DNA of 64,000 nucleotides from AP-15 sp963716115 (GCA_963716115.1 CAVQSZ010000012.1:1-64000), one strand, 5' to 3'; shown: positions 7,914 through 17,245, numbered from the stretch's first letter. Numbers and translations: made by a program. Notes: generated by a model from the letters alone, not told the origin.

Positions 7914-9052
7914 CGGGTCTCGTCTCCGTCGACTGTCACGCGCCCGCTCGGCTCGACGCGGTATTGCCGGTCCCGCCAGACCACCCGCCGTGCGAAGAAG
8001 CTGGCGACGAACACGGCCAAGGACAAGGCGTCGCGCGCCGGCAGCAGCCACAGCCCGGCGGTGGAAAACCCGAGCGCGCCCGCGATCAGCCGCGCCGAAG
8101 CCCACCGCAGGCCCCAGGAAATCGCCAGAAAGACGCACGCGGTCAAGCCAAATCGCGTCGCCAGCAGGCCGAGCCCGGCGATCGCCACGGGCTGGGTCAG
8201 GACCGACCCGAGAAGCCCCGCCGGGGCGATCGAGCGCACCGTGCGCGCCCAGCGCAGCTCGTGGCGCCACAAACGGGCGAAGGAGGGCTCGCTCACCCGC
8301 GCCTCGACGATATAGCGCGACAGCACGACGCGCAGGCCGAGCGCGCGCACCGCCTCGCCCAGCTTGTAGTCGTCGGCGAGCTCGTCGCGCAGTCGGGCAA
8401 AGCCGCCGATGCGCGCCAGGGTCTCGCGCCGCAGCGCGATCGTCGCGCCAAAGCAGCCGCCGCCCAGCCCGAGGGCCTCGGCGACCAGGGCGCCCGGCAG
8501 AAAGCCGAAATTGATGTGGAGCGCGCCGAGCCGCGACCAGACGCCGCGGTCGGCCGGAACCCCCTCGTAGAGGCAGGTGACGGCGCCGACCCGCGGGTCG
8601 CGCAACGGCGCCGTCACCGCCGCCAGATAATCGGGCTCGACCCGCATGTCGCTGTCGGCCAGCACCAGCAGGTCGTGGCGCGCCGCCGGCAGCATGTTTT
8701 CGAGGTTGGCGACCTTGCCGTTGCCGCCGGTCGGCGGCGCATCGGCCGCCAGCGCGATGTCGTGCCCGGGAAAATCGCGAATCAGCGCGCGCGCCGCCGG
8801 GGCCGCGCCGTCGTCCCGGTCGTTGACCCCGAGCACGATCTGGAACGCCGGATAGTCCTGCGCGACGAAGGACCGCAGGTTCTCATAGAGGCCGGGCTCG
8901 TCGCCGTGCAGCGGCTTCAGCACCGAGATTGCCGGCTGAACGACGGCCTGCGGCGAGGCTCGCCGGGAAAAGCCGATCGCGGCCAGCGCCGCGGCGCCGA
9001 GATAGGCCCAGCCCGGCGCCAGCAGGATCAGGAGGACGATCGTCGGGTCCAT
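7910..9052 (-). CDS. hpnI: Hopanoid glycosyltransferase HpnI
   Basis: A 380-residue membrane-anchored GT2-family glycosyltransferase that adds N-acetylglucosamine to bacteriohopanetetrol. An N-terminal membrane segment (IVLLILLAPGWAYLGAAALAAI) is followed by the GT-A domain: ISVLKPLHGDEPGLYENL, VLGVNDRDDGAAP, the DSDMRV metal motif, and later DELADDYKLGEAV and LWRHELRWARTVR (QxxRW-like). C-terminal hydrophobic segments complete it. I prefer the ATG at 9052 (MDPTIVLL), where the membrane helix begins, over an upstream start at 9100. Its stop overlaps the hpnJ start. It diverges from ispH with about 105 bp between them. Confidence 0.92.
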   Translation of the reverse strand: MDPTIVLLILLAPGWAYLGAAALAAIGFSRRASPQAVVQPAISVLKPLHGDEPGLYENLRSFVAQDYPAFQIVLGVNDRDDGAAPAARALIRDFPGHDIALAADAPPTGGNGKVANLENMLPAARHDLLVLADSDMRVEPDYLAAVTAPLRDPRVGAVTCLYEGVPADRGVWSRLGALHINFGFLPGALVAEALGLGGGCFGATIALRRETLARIGGFARLRDELADDYKLGEAVRALGLRVVLSRYIVEARVSEPSFARLWRHELRWARTVRSIAPAGLLGSVLTQPVAIAGLGLLATRFGLTACVFLAISWGLRWASARLIAGALGFSTAGLWLLPARDALSLAVFVASFFARRVVWRDRQYRVEPSGRVTVDGDETR

Positions 9053-9157
9053 GGCCGGCGCGCCGCGCGCTCTTACGATTGCGCGTGCAGCATCGCGCAA
9101 GTTGTGGCAGGGATTTCCTGCCTACCCATATCCATGCCGATGCGACGAGAGGAGATC

Positions 9158-10090
9158 ATGCGGGTCGTCCTAGCCCAGCCCAGAGGATTTTGCGCCGGGG
9201 TCGAGCGAGCGATCGAGATCGTCGAGCGCGCGCTCGAAAAATATGGCCCGCCGATCTACGTCCGTCACGAGATCGTGCACAACCGCCATGTGGTCGAGCG
9301 GCTGCGCGCGAAGGGCGCGCAGTTCGTCGACGAGATCGACGAGGTGCCGCCGGGCAGCGTCACGATCTTCAGCGCCCATGGCGTGGCCAGCACGATCGAG
9401 GAGCGCGCCGCCGACCGCGGCCTGCCGGTGATCGACGCCACCTGCCCGCTCGTTTCGAAGGTCCACATCGAGGGGCAGCGCTACGCCAACCAGGGCCGCG
9501 AGATCGTCTTGATCGGACATGCCGGCCATCCCGAGATCGTCGGCACGATGGGGCGCATCGTCGGCCGCGTCCACCTGATCTCGACCCCCGAGGAGGTGGC
9601 CCTGCTCGAGGTCGCCGACCCCGACAAGCTCGCCTTCATCACCCAGACGACGCTCAGCGTCGACGACACCCGCGCCGTCATCGAGGCGTTGAAGGCGCGG
9701 TTCCCGACGGTCGTCGGCCCCGACACCAAGGACATCTGCTATGCGACGCAGAACCGCCAGCGGGCGGCGCGGGAGCTCGCCGGGGTGGTCGACGTGGTCC
9801 TCGTGGTCGGCGCGCCGAACAGCTCGAACTCGAACCGGCTGCGCGAGATCGCCGCCGAGACCGGGGTCCCGAGCTATCTGATCGAGGACGCCCGCGCGCT
9901 CGATCCGGCCTGGGTCGAAGGCGCCGCCGCGGTCGGCATCACGGCCGGCGCCTCGGCCCCGACCGAGCTCGTCGAGGAGCTGATCGACCGGCTGCGCGGG
10001 ATCGCCGAGATCGAGCTCGCCGAGCTTCCCGGCGTCACCGAAAACGTCCGCTTCCGGATGCCGCCGCAGCTCGCCGACCGCGCCGGCTGA
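9158..10090 (+). CDS. ispH: 4-hydroxy-3-methylbut-2-enyl diphosphate reductase IspH
   Basis: IspH reduces HMBPP to IPP and DMAPP in the last step of the MEP isoprenoid pathway, using a [4Fe-4S] cluster. Length is 310 residues, normal for the family. The cluster cysteines are C12 (GFCAGV), C96 (DATCPLVSKVH) and C194 (DICYATQNRQ); substrate-binding histidines are seen in HNRHVVE, SAHGV and GHAGHPE. The ATG at 9158 has GAGAGGAG five to eleven bases upstream. It leads into hpnH 53 bp downstream, so isoprenoid supply and hopanoid extension appear to be co-expressed. The gene is open throughout. Confidence 0.96.
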   Translation: MRVVLAQPRGFCAGVERAIEIVERALEKYGPPIYVRHEIVHNRHVVERLRAKGAQFVDEIDEVPPGSVTIFSAHGVASTIEERAADRGLPVIDATCPLVSKVHIEGQRYANQGREIVLIGHAGHPEIVGTMGRIVGRVHLISTPEEVALLEVADPDKLAFITQTTLSVDDTRAVIEALKARFPTVVGPDTKDICYATQNRQRAARELAGVVDVVLVVGAPNSSNSNRLREIAAETGVPSYLIEDARALDPAWVEGAAAVGITAGASAPTELVEELIDRLRGIAEIELAELPGVTENVRFRMPPQLADRAG

Positions 10091-10096
10091 CAATCC

Positions 10097-10130
10097 GATT
10101 TCCCGCCCGATTTCCCGCCCAATTTCCCGA
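10097..10130. repeat. 12-bp tandem repeat between ispH and hpnH
   Basis: GATTTCCCGCCC occurs twice in tandem (10097-10108, 10109-10120), followed by a partial third copy AATTTCCCGA. It sits just ahead of the GTG start of hpnH. It has no recognised function. Confidence 0.55.
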
Positions 10131-10143
10131 CGAGGGTTCGTCC

Positions 10144-11307
10144 GTGGCCATATCGCTGCATCAAACGATCCGGGTCGGCGCCTATGTCGCCGCCCAGCAT
10201 CTGAAGGGGGTTCGGCGCTATCCGCTGGTGCTGATGCTCGAGCCGCTGTTCCGCTGCAACCTCGCCTGCGCCGGCTGCGGCAAGATCGATTACCCCGAGG
10301 CGATCCTCAATCAGCGCCTCAGCGTCGAGGAGTGCCTGGGCGCGGTCGACGAATGCGGCGCCCCGGTCGTGGTGCTGGCCGGCGGCGAGCCCTTGCTGCA
10401 CCGCGAGATCGACCAGATCACGCAAGGGATCATCGCCCGCAAGAAGTTCGTCTATCTGTGCACCAACGCGCTGCTGCTCGAAAAAAAGCTCGACCAGTTC
10501 GAGCCCGACCCGTTCTTCGCCTGGACCGTCCATCTCGACGGCGACCGCGAGGAGCACGACCGCTCGGTCTGCCGGGAGGGCGTCCACGACCGCGCCGTCG
10601 CCGCGATCAGGGCGGCGAAGGCGCGCGGCTTTCGCGTCAACATCAACGCCACGCTCTTCGACAACGCCGAGCCCGAGCGGGTCGCGGGCTTTTTCGACGC
10701 GGTCAGCGAAATCGGCGTCGACGGCATCACGGTGTCGCCCGGCTACGCCTACGAGCGCGCCCCCGACCAGGAGCATTTCCTCAACCGCCGCCGCACCAAG
10801 GAGCTGTTCCGCGGCATCTTCGCGCGCCGGCGGCGCAATTGGTCGTTCAACCAATCGAGCCTGTTCCTCGACTTCCTCGCCGGCAACCAGACCTACCATT
10901 GCACCCCCTGGGGCAACCCGACGCGCAATTTCTTCGGCTGGCAGCGGCCCTGCTACCTGCTCGGCGAAGGCTACGCCCGGACTTTCAGGGAGCTGATGGA
11001 AGAAACCGACTGGGACGCCTACGGCACCGGCAACTACGAGAAATGCGCCGACTGCATGGTGCACAGCGGCTACGAGGCGACGGCGGTGATGGACGCGGTG
11101 CGCCACCCGGTGAAGGCGGCCGCGGTCGCATTGCGCGGGGTGCGCACCCAAGGCGCGATGGCCCCCGACATCCCGCTCGACCGGCAGCGCCCGGCCGAAT
11201 ACGTCCACTCCCGGCATGTCGAGGAGGCGATGGCGCATCTGAGCCGATCGCGCGCGGCGCCGCGATCGAGCCGTCCCGCGGCGGGTCGTCGCAACTCGCG
11301 GGCCTGA
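10144..11307 (+). CDS. hpnH: Adenosyl-hopene transferase HpnH (radical SAM)
   Basis: HpnH couples the adenosyl group of S-adenosylmethionine to diploptene, the committed step for all C35 hopanoids. The 387-residue protein carries the CxxxCxxC motif at C38, C42 and C45 (FRCNLACAGCGKIDYP) and the family's typical run LVLAGGEPLLHREID, WTVHLDGDREEHD, TVSPGYAYERAPDQEHFL and a C-terminal CTPWGNPTRN / CADCMVHSGYEA. The start is GTG (VAISLHQTIRVGAYV); no ATG fits the conserved N-terminus. It is downstream of ispH and divergent from hpnI-hpnJ. The usual hpnG partner is not in the window. Confidence 0.95.
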   Translation: MAISLHQTIRVGAYVAAQHLKGVRRYPLVLMLEPLFRCNLACAGCGKIDYPEAILNQRLSVEECLGAVDECGAPVVVLAGGEPLLHREIDQITQGIIARKKFVYLCTNALLLEKKLDQFEPDPFFAWTVHLDGDREEHDRSVCREGVHDRAVAAIRAAKARGFRVNINATLFDNAEPERVAGFFDAVSEIGVDGITVSPGYAYERAPDQEHFLNRRRTKELFRGIFARRRRNWSFNQSSLFLDFLAGNQTYHCTPWGNPTRNFFGWQRPCYLLGEGYARTFRELMEETDWDAYGTGNYEKCADCMVHSGYEATAVMDAVRHPVKAAAVALRGVRTQGAMAPDIPLDRQRPAEYVHSRHVEEAMAHLSRSRAAPRSSRPAAGRRNSRA

Positions 11308-11310
11308 CCC

Positions 11311-11335
11311 GCGGCAGATCTAAAGCCGCTGCCGC
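11311..11335. terminator. Possible bidirectional hairpin between convergent genes
   Basis: GCGGCAG (11311-11317) and CTGCCGC (11329-11335) form a 7-bp stem with an 11-base loop, between the stop of hpnH and the convergent CoA-transferase stop at 11346. There is no T-tract, so termination is inferred from position. Confidence 0.35.
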
Positions 11336-11345
11336 CGGCGCGGCC

Positions 11346-12563
11346 TTACCGGCCGTCCGGGCCGGCGACGATATGGGCGTCGTGCAGCCGCCCGATCTCG
11401 GCCGGCGACAGCCCGAGCACCTCGGCGAGGACGCTGTCGGTGTGCTGGCCGAGCACCGGCGCCGGGGCGGGCGGCAGGCGCGGCGCGGCCGAGAAATCGA
11501 GCGGCAGCCCCGGCGTCAGATAGCGTCCGATCCCGGGCTGCTCGACCTCGGAAAACAGCGGGTTCGCCGCCGAGCAGCGCGGATCGCCGCGCACCAGCCC
11601 GAAGAAATCCTGAAACGGGCCCCACAGCACGCCGCTGCCGGCCAAGGCGGATCGGATCTCGTCGAGGCTGCGCGCGGCGCACCAGCGGCCGACCAGCGCG
11701 GCGATCGCCTCGCGCGCCGCAAAGCGGCCGGCCTCGGCATCGAGATCGACATCCATCATCGGCCCGATCATCGCCAGGCGCCCGGCAAGCCCGGTCGCCT
11801 GGCCGAGCGCCCGCCATTGCCGCGGGGTCAGCGCGATGATCATGACCCGCCGGCCGTCCGAGGTCGCAAAATCGCGGCCGAAGCTGCCGTAAAGGTCGTT
11901 GCCGAGCGCCGGCCGGGCGCTGCCGTTGATCTCGACATCGGCGACATAGCCGAGGCTGGCGACCGTCGCCAGCATCACATCGGCCAGCGCCAGCACCACC
12001 TCCTGACCCTTGCCGGCGCGCGCGCGATGGCGCTCGGCGGCGAGGAGCCCGGTCGCGAGATAGAGCCCGGCGGCGACATCCCAGGCCGGCAGCACGTGGT
12101 TTACGGGACCGCCGCCATGCCCCGTCGCCAGCGGAAACCCGCTCGCGGCGTTGACCGTGTAGTCGACCGCCGCCGAGCCGTCGCGGTTGCCGACGAGGCG
12201 CAGCATGATCAAATCCTCGCGCAGCGCGCTCAGGCTCGCGAAATCGAGCCCGCGCAACGGCGGCAGATTGGTCAGGACGATGCCGGCCCCGGCCCCGGGC
12301 GCGGTCGCCAGCGCGCGGGCGACCTCGCGCCCCTCGGGCCGGTCGAGGGCGAGCGCCAGCGAGCGCTTGCCCTTGTTGAGCCCGGCCCAATAGAGGCTCT
12401 CGCCGCTTTCGGTGACCGGCCAGCGGCGATAGTCGATGCCGCCGCCGATCGGGTCGATGCGGATCACCTCGGCCCCCATCTGCGCCATCGTCATGCCGCC
12501 GAGCGGGGCGGCGACAAAGGCCGAGATCTCGACGATCCGCAGGTCGGCGAGCAGGCGGTTCAT
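11346..12563 (-). CDS. Family III CoA-transferase, mesaconyl-CoA C1-C4 transferase-like
   Basis: A 405-residue CaiB/BaiF-type enzyme. The opening LRIVEISAFVAAPLGGMTMAQMGAEVIRIDPIGGGIDYRRWPVTESGESLYWAGLNKGKRSLALALDRPEGRE and VGNRDGSAAVDYTVNAASGFPLATG resemble mesaconyl-CoA C1-C4 CoA transferase (2-methylfumaryl-CoA isomerase) of the 3-hydroxypropionate cycle more than generic CaiB. The catalytic aspartate is probably in VVLALADVML. It is intact, stands alone and runs convergent to hpnH. The subfamily assignment is from memory of the conserved opening and should be tested by phylogeny. Confidence 0.72.
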   Translation of the reverse strand: MNRLLADLRIVEISAFVAAPLGGMTMAQMGAEVIRIDPIGGGIDYRRWPVTESGESLYWAGLNKGKRSLALALDRPEGREVARALATAPGAGAGIVLTNLPPLRGLDFASLSALREDLIMLRLVGNRDGSAAVDYTVNAASGFPLATGHGGGPVNHVLPAWDVAAGLYLATGLLAAERHRARAGKGQEVVLALADVMLATVASLGYVADVEINGSARPALGNDLYGSFGRDFATSDGRRVMIIALTPRQWRALGQATGLAGRLAMIGPMMDVDLDAEAGRFAAREAIAALVGRWCAARSLDEIRSALAGSGVLWGPFQDFFGLVRGDPRCSAANPLFSEVEQPGIGRYLTPGLPLDFSAAPRLPPAPAPVLGQHTDSVLAEVLGLSPAEIGRLHDAHIVAGPDGR

Positions 12564-12649
12564 CCGCTCACCCCTTCGGTGCGCGGATCAGCCATGGAGC
12601 GCGCCGCCCGCGCCGCCGCCCGCGCGGGAGGGGCATGCGGCGGCCCGCC

Positions 12650-13888
12650 CTACTTCTTCGTCCAGACCGGGTCGGCGACCGCGAACTCGTCCGGGCCGAC
12701 CGTGACCGGCTCGCCGTTGCGCCATTGCACGACGATCAGCGGCGCGCCGACGCGGCGGCCGTTCGCATCGAATTTGAGCTGCCCGCCGGGGAAGAACTGG
12801 GCCGGGCCGGAGGCCGTGTCCATCGCGTGGATGGCGGTGTTGACCTTTTCGCGATCGGCCGCGCCCGCCCGCTCCAAGGCGTCCTTGACGATCATGACAT
12901 GGCCGTAGCTGGAGATGCTGTCCTGGCCCATCCACGGCTCGCCGGTTCGTTTCTTGAACTCGGCGACGAGCTTTTCGTCGCCTTTGATCGGCCAGTTGGC
13001 GAGCACCGTCATCGTGCCGTCGAGATTTTCGGCGCCGACGAGCTTCAACAGCTCCGGGGTGACCAGCGGGCTGCCGTTGGCGACCACCGGCAGGCGCGAA
13101 TGCGACAGCCCCATCTCGGCGAGCTTTTGCAGGATCAGCGAGTTGTCGGGCACGCTCGAGACGATCAGGAACAGAAAATCGGGCCGCGCGGTGCGGATTT
13201 TCTGGATGATCGGGGTCGCGTCGGAGAGCGGCGGGGTAAAGGTCTCGTGGGCGACGAGCTTGATCCCCTCCTTGTCGAGGCCTCCCTCGACCATCGGCTT
13301 GACAAAGCTCATCGGGGCCGCGGTGTTGTCCTGGACGATCGCGACCGTTTTGGGTTTTTGCCCGGTCGCCTTGGTCGCCAGCGCGATCACCGACGGCAAT
13401 GTCGCCTTGGCCTGCTGCTCGCCGGGGAGCGAGCTTTGAAAGACATAGTGAAAGCCGCGGTCGGTGATCTTGTCGGCGTAGGACAAGGTCAGCCACGGCA
13501 GGCGCGCGCGCTCGGTCACCTCGGTGACCGCCAAGGTGAAGGAGCTGAGCCAGGCCCCCGTGCCGGCGACCAGGTCGGGAGATTGCGAGACCAGGCGCTG
13601 GGCGGCGTTCTTGGCTTTTTCCGGGTTGTCGCCGGCGTCGGCGACGATCAGCTTCAATTTGGCGCCGCCGAGCGCCTTGACGCCGCCCGAGTTGTTGATG
13701 TCGTCGACCGCCATCTCGGCGCCGGCGCGCACCAGGAAGCCCTGCCGCGCCCAAGGGCCCGAAAGCGGCGCGATCAGCGCGATCTCGGCATCCTTGGCCT
13801 GCGCCCGAGCCGGCGTCGGCGACACAATCGGCAAGAGAGCGCCGGCGAGCAGCAAAAAGCCCCACACCGATCCCGACCGTCGCAACAT
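12650..13888 (-). CDS. ABC transporter substrate-binding protein, branched-chain amino acid type
   Basis: A 412-residue periplasmic binding protein (Peripla_BP_6 / LivJ-like). A signal peptide (SGSVWGFLLLAGALLPIVSPTPARAQA) precedes the mature domain, which opens EIALIAPLSGPWARQGFLVRAGAEMAVDDINNSGGV and contains DAGDNPEKAKNAAQRLV, the usual first-lobe pattern. The ATG at 13888 has a strong GGAGG upstream. No permease or ATPase genes adjoin it, so it is an orphan component; its ligand could be an amino acid, amide or aromatic acid. A second protein of this kind starts at the right edge of the window. Confidence 0.9.
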   Translation of the reverse strand: MLRRSGSVWGFLLLAGALLPIVSPTPARAQAKDAEIALIAPLSGPWARQGFLVRAGAEMAVDDINNSGGVKALGGAKLKLIVADAGDNPEKAKNAAQRLVSQSPDLVAGTGAWLSSFTLAVTEVTERARLPWLTLSYADKITDRGFHYVFQSSLPGEQQAKATLPSVIALATKATGQKPKTVAIVQDNTAAPMSFVKPMVEGGLDKEGIKLVAHETFTPPLSDATPIIQKIRTARPDFLFLIVSSVPDNSLILQKLAEMGLSHSRLPVVANGSPLVTPELLKLVGAENLDGTMTVLANWPIKGDEKLVAEFKKRTGEPWMGQDSISSYGHVMIVKDALERAGAADREKVNTAIHAMDTASGPAQFFPGGQLKFDANGRRVGAPLIVVQWRNGEPVTVGPDEFAVADPVWTKK

Positions 13889-14062
13889 TCTCCGATCCTC
13901 CGTAAGCCGCCCGTTCCGAACTTTCTCGCGACATCTTGCCGGACGCGAGGCGTCGTTGGAAGAGGGCGACAGGGGGTCGCGGCTCGGCGCCGCGGCCCAC
14001 CCGCCGGCCGGCGACGCCTCCCGATTGGACACAGGCCGTCCGGCGGCCATATAAGCGGCGGC

Positions 14063-14902
14063 ATGGACAAGGTCCGGTTCGTCAAGATGCACGGCCTCGG
14101 CAACGACTTCGTCGTGCTCGATCGCCGCCGCGACGCGATCGCGGTCGATGCGGCGGCGGCGCGGGCGCTCTCCGACCGTCGCACCGGGATCGGCTGCGAT
14201 CAGGTGATCCTGCTGGAGCCGCCGCGGCATCCCGCGGCGCAGCTTTTGATGCGCATCCGCAACCCCGACGGCAGCGAGGCCGAGGCCTGCGGCAACGCTG
14301 CGCGCTGCGTCGCCGCGCTGCTGCATCGCGAGACCGGCGATCCGCGCGCGCGGATCGAGACCGTCGCCGGGCTGCTCGACGCCGAAATCATGCCCGATGG
14401 CCGGGTCACGGTCGACATGGGGCCGGCGCGCACCGGGTGGGACCAGATCCCGCTGGCGCGGCCGATGGACACCGACCGCGCCGAGGTGGCAGAGGGCCCG
14501 CTGTCGGCGCCGGCCTGCACCAATATCGGCAACCCGCATGCGACTTTTTTCGTCGAGGACGCCGAGGCGGTCGACCTCGCCGCGCTCGGACCGGCGCTCG
14601 AATATCACCCGGTCTTTCCGCAGCGCGCCAATATCGGCGTCGCGGCAATCCGCGGCCGCGCAGACATCCGGCTGCGCGTCTGGGAGCGCGGCGCCGGGAT
14701 CACCCGCGCCTGCGGCAGCGGCGCCTGCGCCGCCCTGGTCGCGGCCTGTCGGCGCGGCCTGACCGACCGGCGCGCGGTCGTGGCGCTCGACGGCGGCAGC
14801 CTCGACATCGCCTGGCGCGAGGACGGGCGGGTGATCATGACCGGACCCGCGGCGCTGAGCTTCGAGGGCGCGTTCGACCCGGCCCTGCTCGCCGCGCGCT
14901 GA
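14063..14902 (+). CDS. dapF: Diaminopimelate epimerase
   Basis: DapF interconverts LL- and meso-diaminopimelate for lysine and peptidoglycan. The 279-residue protein has both catalytic cysteines in context: C76 in EAEACGNAARC and C217 in TRACGSGACA, plus the opening VKMHGLGNDFVVLD and TNIGNPHATFF. The next gene, mtaB, starts four bases after the stop, and ftsY follows, an arrangement common in alphaproteobacteria. Intact. Confidence 0.96.
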   Translation: MDKVRFVKMHGLGNDFVVLDRRRDAIAVDAAAARALSDRRTGIGCDQVILLEPPRHPAAQLLMRIRNPDGSEAEACGNAARCVAALLHRETGDPRARIETVAGLLDAEIMPDGRVTVDMGPARTGWDQIPLARPMDTDRAEVAEGPLSAPACTNIGNPHATFFVEDAEAVDLAALGPALEYHPVFPQRANIGVAAIRGRADIRLRVWERGAGITRACGSGACAALVAACRRGLTDRRAVVALDGGSLDIAWREDGRVIMTGPAALSFEGAFDPALLAAR

Positions 14903-14906
14903 GCCG

Positions 14907-16121
14907 ATGCCCGAAAACGAGGTGATCACCTTCGGCTGCCGGCTGAACGCCTACGAATCCGGGCTCATCGGTCAGGCTGCGGCGGCGGCCGGGGTCGAGG
15001 GCGCGGTGATCGTCAACACCTGCGCGGTCACCGCCGAGGCCGAGCGGCAGGCGCGCCAGGCGATCCGCCGCGCCCGCCGCCGCCATCCCGCGGCCGCCAT
15101 CATCGTCACCGGCTGCGCCGCCACGCTCGACCCGGCGCGCTACCGCGCGATGCCCGAGGTCGACCGGGTTCTCGACAACCGCGCCAAGCTCAGCCCGCAG
15201 AGCTATGGCCCGGGGCCGGCGGCCGACGCCGCGGCGCGCCTGGTCGCCGGGGTCGAGGGCAGGAGCCGCGCCGTGCTGCAGGTGCAGCAGGGCTGCGACC
15301 ACCGCTGCACCTTCTGCGTCATCCCCTATGCCCGCGGCCCGAGCCGCTCGGCCCCGATCGACGAGATCGCCGGCCGCGCCCGCCGGCTGGTCGCCGCCGG
15401 CTGCCGCGAGATCGTGCTGACCGGCGTCGACCTGACCGCCTACGGCGCCGACCTGCCCGGAACGCCCTCGCTCGGCCACATGGCGCGGCGGCTGCTCGCT
15501 GCGGTCCCCGAGCTTTCCCGGCTGCGGCTGTCCTCGCTCGACCCGGCCGAGATCGACGCCGATCTGTGGCGGCTGCTCGCCGAGGAGCGGCGGCTGATGC
15601 CGCATCTGCACCTGTCGCTGCAGGCCGGCGACGATCTGATCCTTAAGCGGATGAAGCGGCGGCATTCGCGGGAGGAGGCGATCGCCGTGGCCCGGCGCGC
15701 CCGCGCGCTGCGGCCGGAGGTGGCGCTGGGGGCCGATTTGATCGCCGGCTTTCCGACCGAGGACGAGGACATGTTCCGCCGCAGCCTCGACCTCGTCGCC
15801 GAGTGCGGCCTCGCCTTTGTCCATGTCTTTCCGTACAGCCCCCGGCCGCGGACCCCGGCCGCCCGCATGCCGCAGCTGCCGGACCCTGTCGTCAAGGAGC
15901 GCGCGGCGCGGCTGCGCGCGGCGGGGGAGGCGGCGCTCGCCGCCGAGCTGGCCGCACGCGTCGGCGGCGAGACCGATGTGCTGATCGAGCGCCCGGGCCT
16001 GGGCCGCGCCGCGTACTATGCGGCGGTGGGGTTCGCGGCGCCCGGCGCCGTCGGATCGGTGGCGCGGATGCGAATCACCGGCGCCAGCGGGCGCCAGCTC
16101 GTCGGGGAGCCGGTCGAATGA
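14907..16121 (+). CDS. mtaB: tRNA t6A37 methylthiotransferase MtaB
   Basis: A 404-residue radical SAM methylthiotransferase that converts t6A to ms2t6A at tRNA position 37. The N-terminal UPF0004 domain supplies cysteines C11 (TFGCRLNAYES), C39 (VNTCAVT) and C70 (VTGCAA) for the auxiliary cluster; the radical SAM cluster motif is C130, C134, C137 (QQGCDHRCTFCVIPYARG). A TRAM-like tail is short. The NTCAVTAEAERQARQ and LTGVDLTAYG motifs separate it from MiaB. It overlaps the ftsY start by an ATGA. Confidence 0.94.
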   Translation: MPENEVITFGCRLNAYESGLIGQAAAAAGVEGAVIVNTCAVTAEAERQARQAIRRARRRHPAAAIIVTGCAATLDPARYRAMPEVDRVLDNRAKLSPQSYGPGPAADAAARLVAGVEGRSRAVLQVQQGCDHRCTFCVIPYARGPSRSAPIDEIAGRARRLVAAGCREIVLTGVDLTAYGADLPGTPSLGHMARRLLAAVPELSRLRLSSLDPAEIDADLWRLLAEERRLMPHLHLSLQAGDDLILKRMKRRHSREEAIAVARRARALRPEVALGADLIAGFPTEDEDMFRRSLDLVAECGLAFVHVFPYSPRPRTPAARMPQLPDPVVKERAARLRAAGEAALAAELAARVGGETDVLIERPGLGRAAYYAAVGFAAPGAVGSVARMRITGASGRQLVGEPVE

Positions 16122-17245
16122 GGTTCTGGCGGCGCGGCGTCCCGGCCGAAGCCGCCGAAGACGCCGTCGCCGAGGCGCCGGCCGCCGATCCCCCGGCCGA
16201 AGCCGCGGAAGACGCCGTCGTCGATCCGCCAGCCGCCGATCCGCCGGCTGCCGATCCGCCAGCCGCCGATCCGCCAGCCGCCGATCCGCCGGCCGTGGCC
16301 GCGCAGCGCGGCGAAGGCGAGGAGCGGCGCGGCTGGCTCGGTCGCCTCAGGGCCGGGCTCGCGCGCAGCTCGGCGCGGCTGAACGAGGGCATCAACACCA
16401 TCTTCAACCGTCGCCGGCTCGACGACGAGGCGCTCCTCGAGCTCGAGGAGCTGCTGATCGCCAGCGACATGGGGGTGGGCGTCGCCGCCGAGGTGGCCGA
16501 GGCGTTGCGCCGGACCCGCTTCAACCAGGAGGTCTCGCCCGACGAGGTCCGCGCCGCACTCGCCGAGGAGGTGGTCCGGCTGGTCGAGCCGGTGATGAAG
16601 CCGCTGCGCCTCGACCCGGCGAAGAGGCCCTTCGTCATCCTGGTCGTCGGCGTCAACGGCAGCGGCAAGACGACGACGATCGCCAAGCTCGCCAGGCAGT
16701 ACCGCGACGAGGGCCTGCAAGTGACGCTCGCCGCCGGCGACACCTTCCGCGCCGCCGCGGTCGAGCAATTGCGGATCTGGGGCGAGCGCACCGGCTGCCC
16801 GGTGGTGACCCGTCCCGACGGCGCCGACGCGGCGGGCCTCGCCTTCGACGCGCTGACCCAGGCGCGCGCCGAGGGCGGCGACGTGCTCTTGATCGACACC
16901 GCCGGCCGGCTGCACAACAAGGCCGACCTGATGGCCGAATTGCAGAAGATGGTGCGGGTCTTAAAAAAGCTCGACCCGCTGGCGCCGCATTCGGTGCTGC
17001 TGGTGCTCGACGCGACGACCGGCCAGAACGCGCACGCGCAGGCCGAGATCTTTCGCGAGATGGTCGGCGTCACCGGCATCGTCATGACCAAGCTCGACGG
17101 CACCGCGCGCGGCGGCGTCCTGGTGTCGCTGGCCGAGAAATACGGCATCCCGATCCACGCGCTCGGGGTCGGCGAGAGCGCCGACGACCTGCGCCCGTTC
17201 GAGGCGCGCGCCTACGCCCGCAGCCTGGTCGGCCTCGACGCGTGA
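16118..17245 (+). CDS. ftsY: Signal recognition particle receptor FtsY
   Basis: FtsY is the SRP receptor GTPase that delivers ribosomes to the inner membrane. The 375-residue protein has an N domain (about 70-165), P-loop GVNGSGKTTT (178-187), DTFRAAAVEQL, DTAGR and TKLDG motifs. The N-terminal A region is an acidic, proline-alanine tail built from tandem 15-bp repeats. The ATG overlaps the mtaB stop (ATGA). Intact. Confidence 0.96.
   Translation: MRFWRRGVPAEAAEDAVAEAPAADPPAEAAEDAVVDPPAADPPAADPPAADPPAADPPAVAAQRGEGEERRGWLGRLRAGLARSSARLNEGINTIFNRRRLDDEALLELEELLIASDMGVGVAAEVAEALRRTRFNQEVSPDEVRAALAEEVVRLVEPVMKPLRLDPAKRPFVILVVGVNGSGKTTTIAKLARQYRDEGLQVTLAAGDTFRAAAVEQLRIWGERTGCPVVTRPDGADAAGLAFDALTQARAEGGDVLLIDTAGRLHNKADLMAELQKMVRVLKKLDPLAPHSVLLVLDATTGQNAHAQAEIFREMVGVTGIVMTKLDGTARGGVLVSLAEKYGIPIHALGVGESADDLRPFEARAYARSLVGLDA
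16221..16295. repeat. Five tandem 15-bp repeats inside ftsY
   Basis: The unit CCGATCCGCCAGCCG repeats five times with one or two substitutions, encoding (D)PPAA repeats in the FtsY A domain. A larger imperfect duplication (AEAAEDAV...) lies just upstream. Such in-frame repeats expand and contract easily. Confidence 0.8.
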
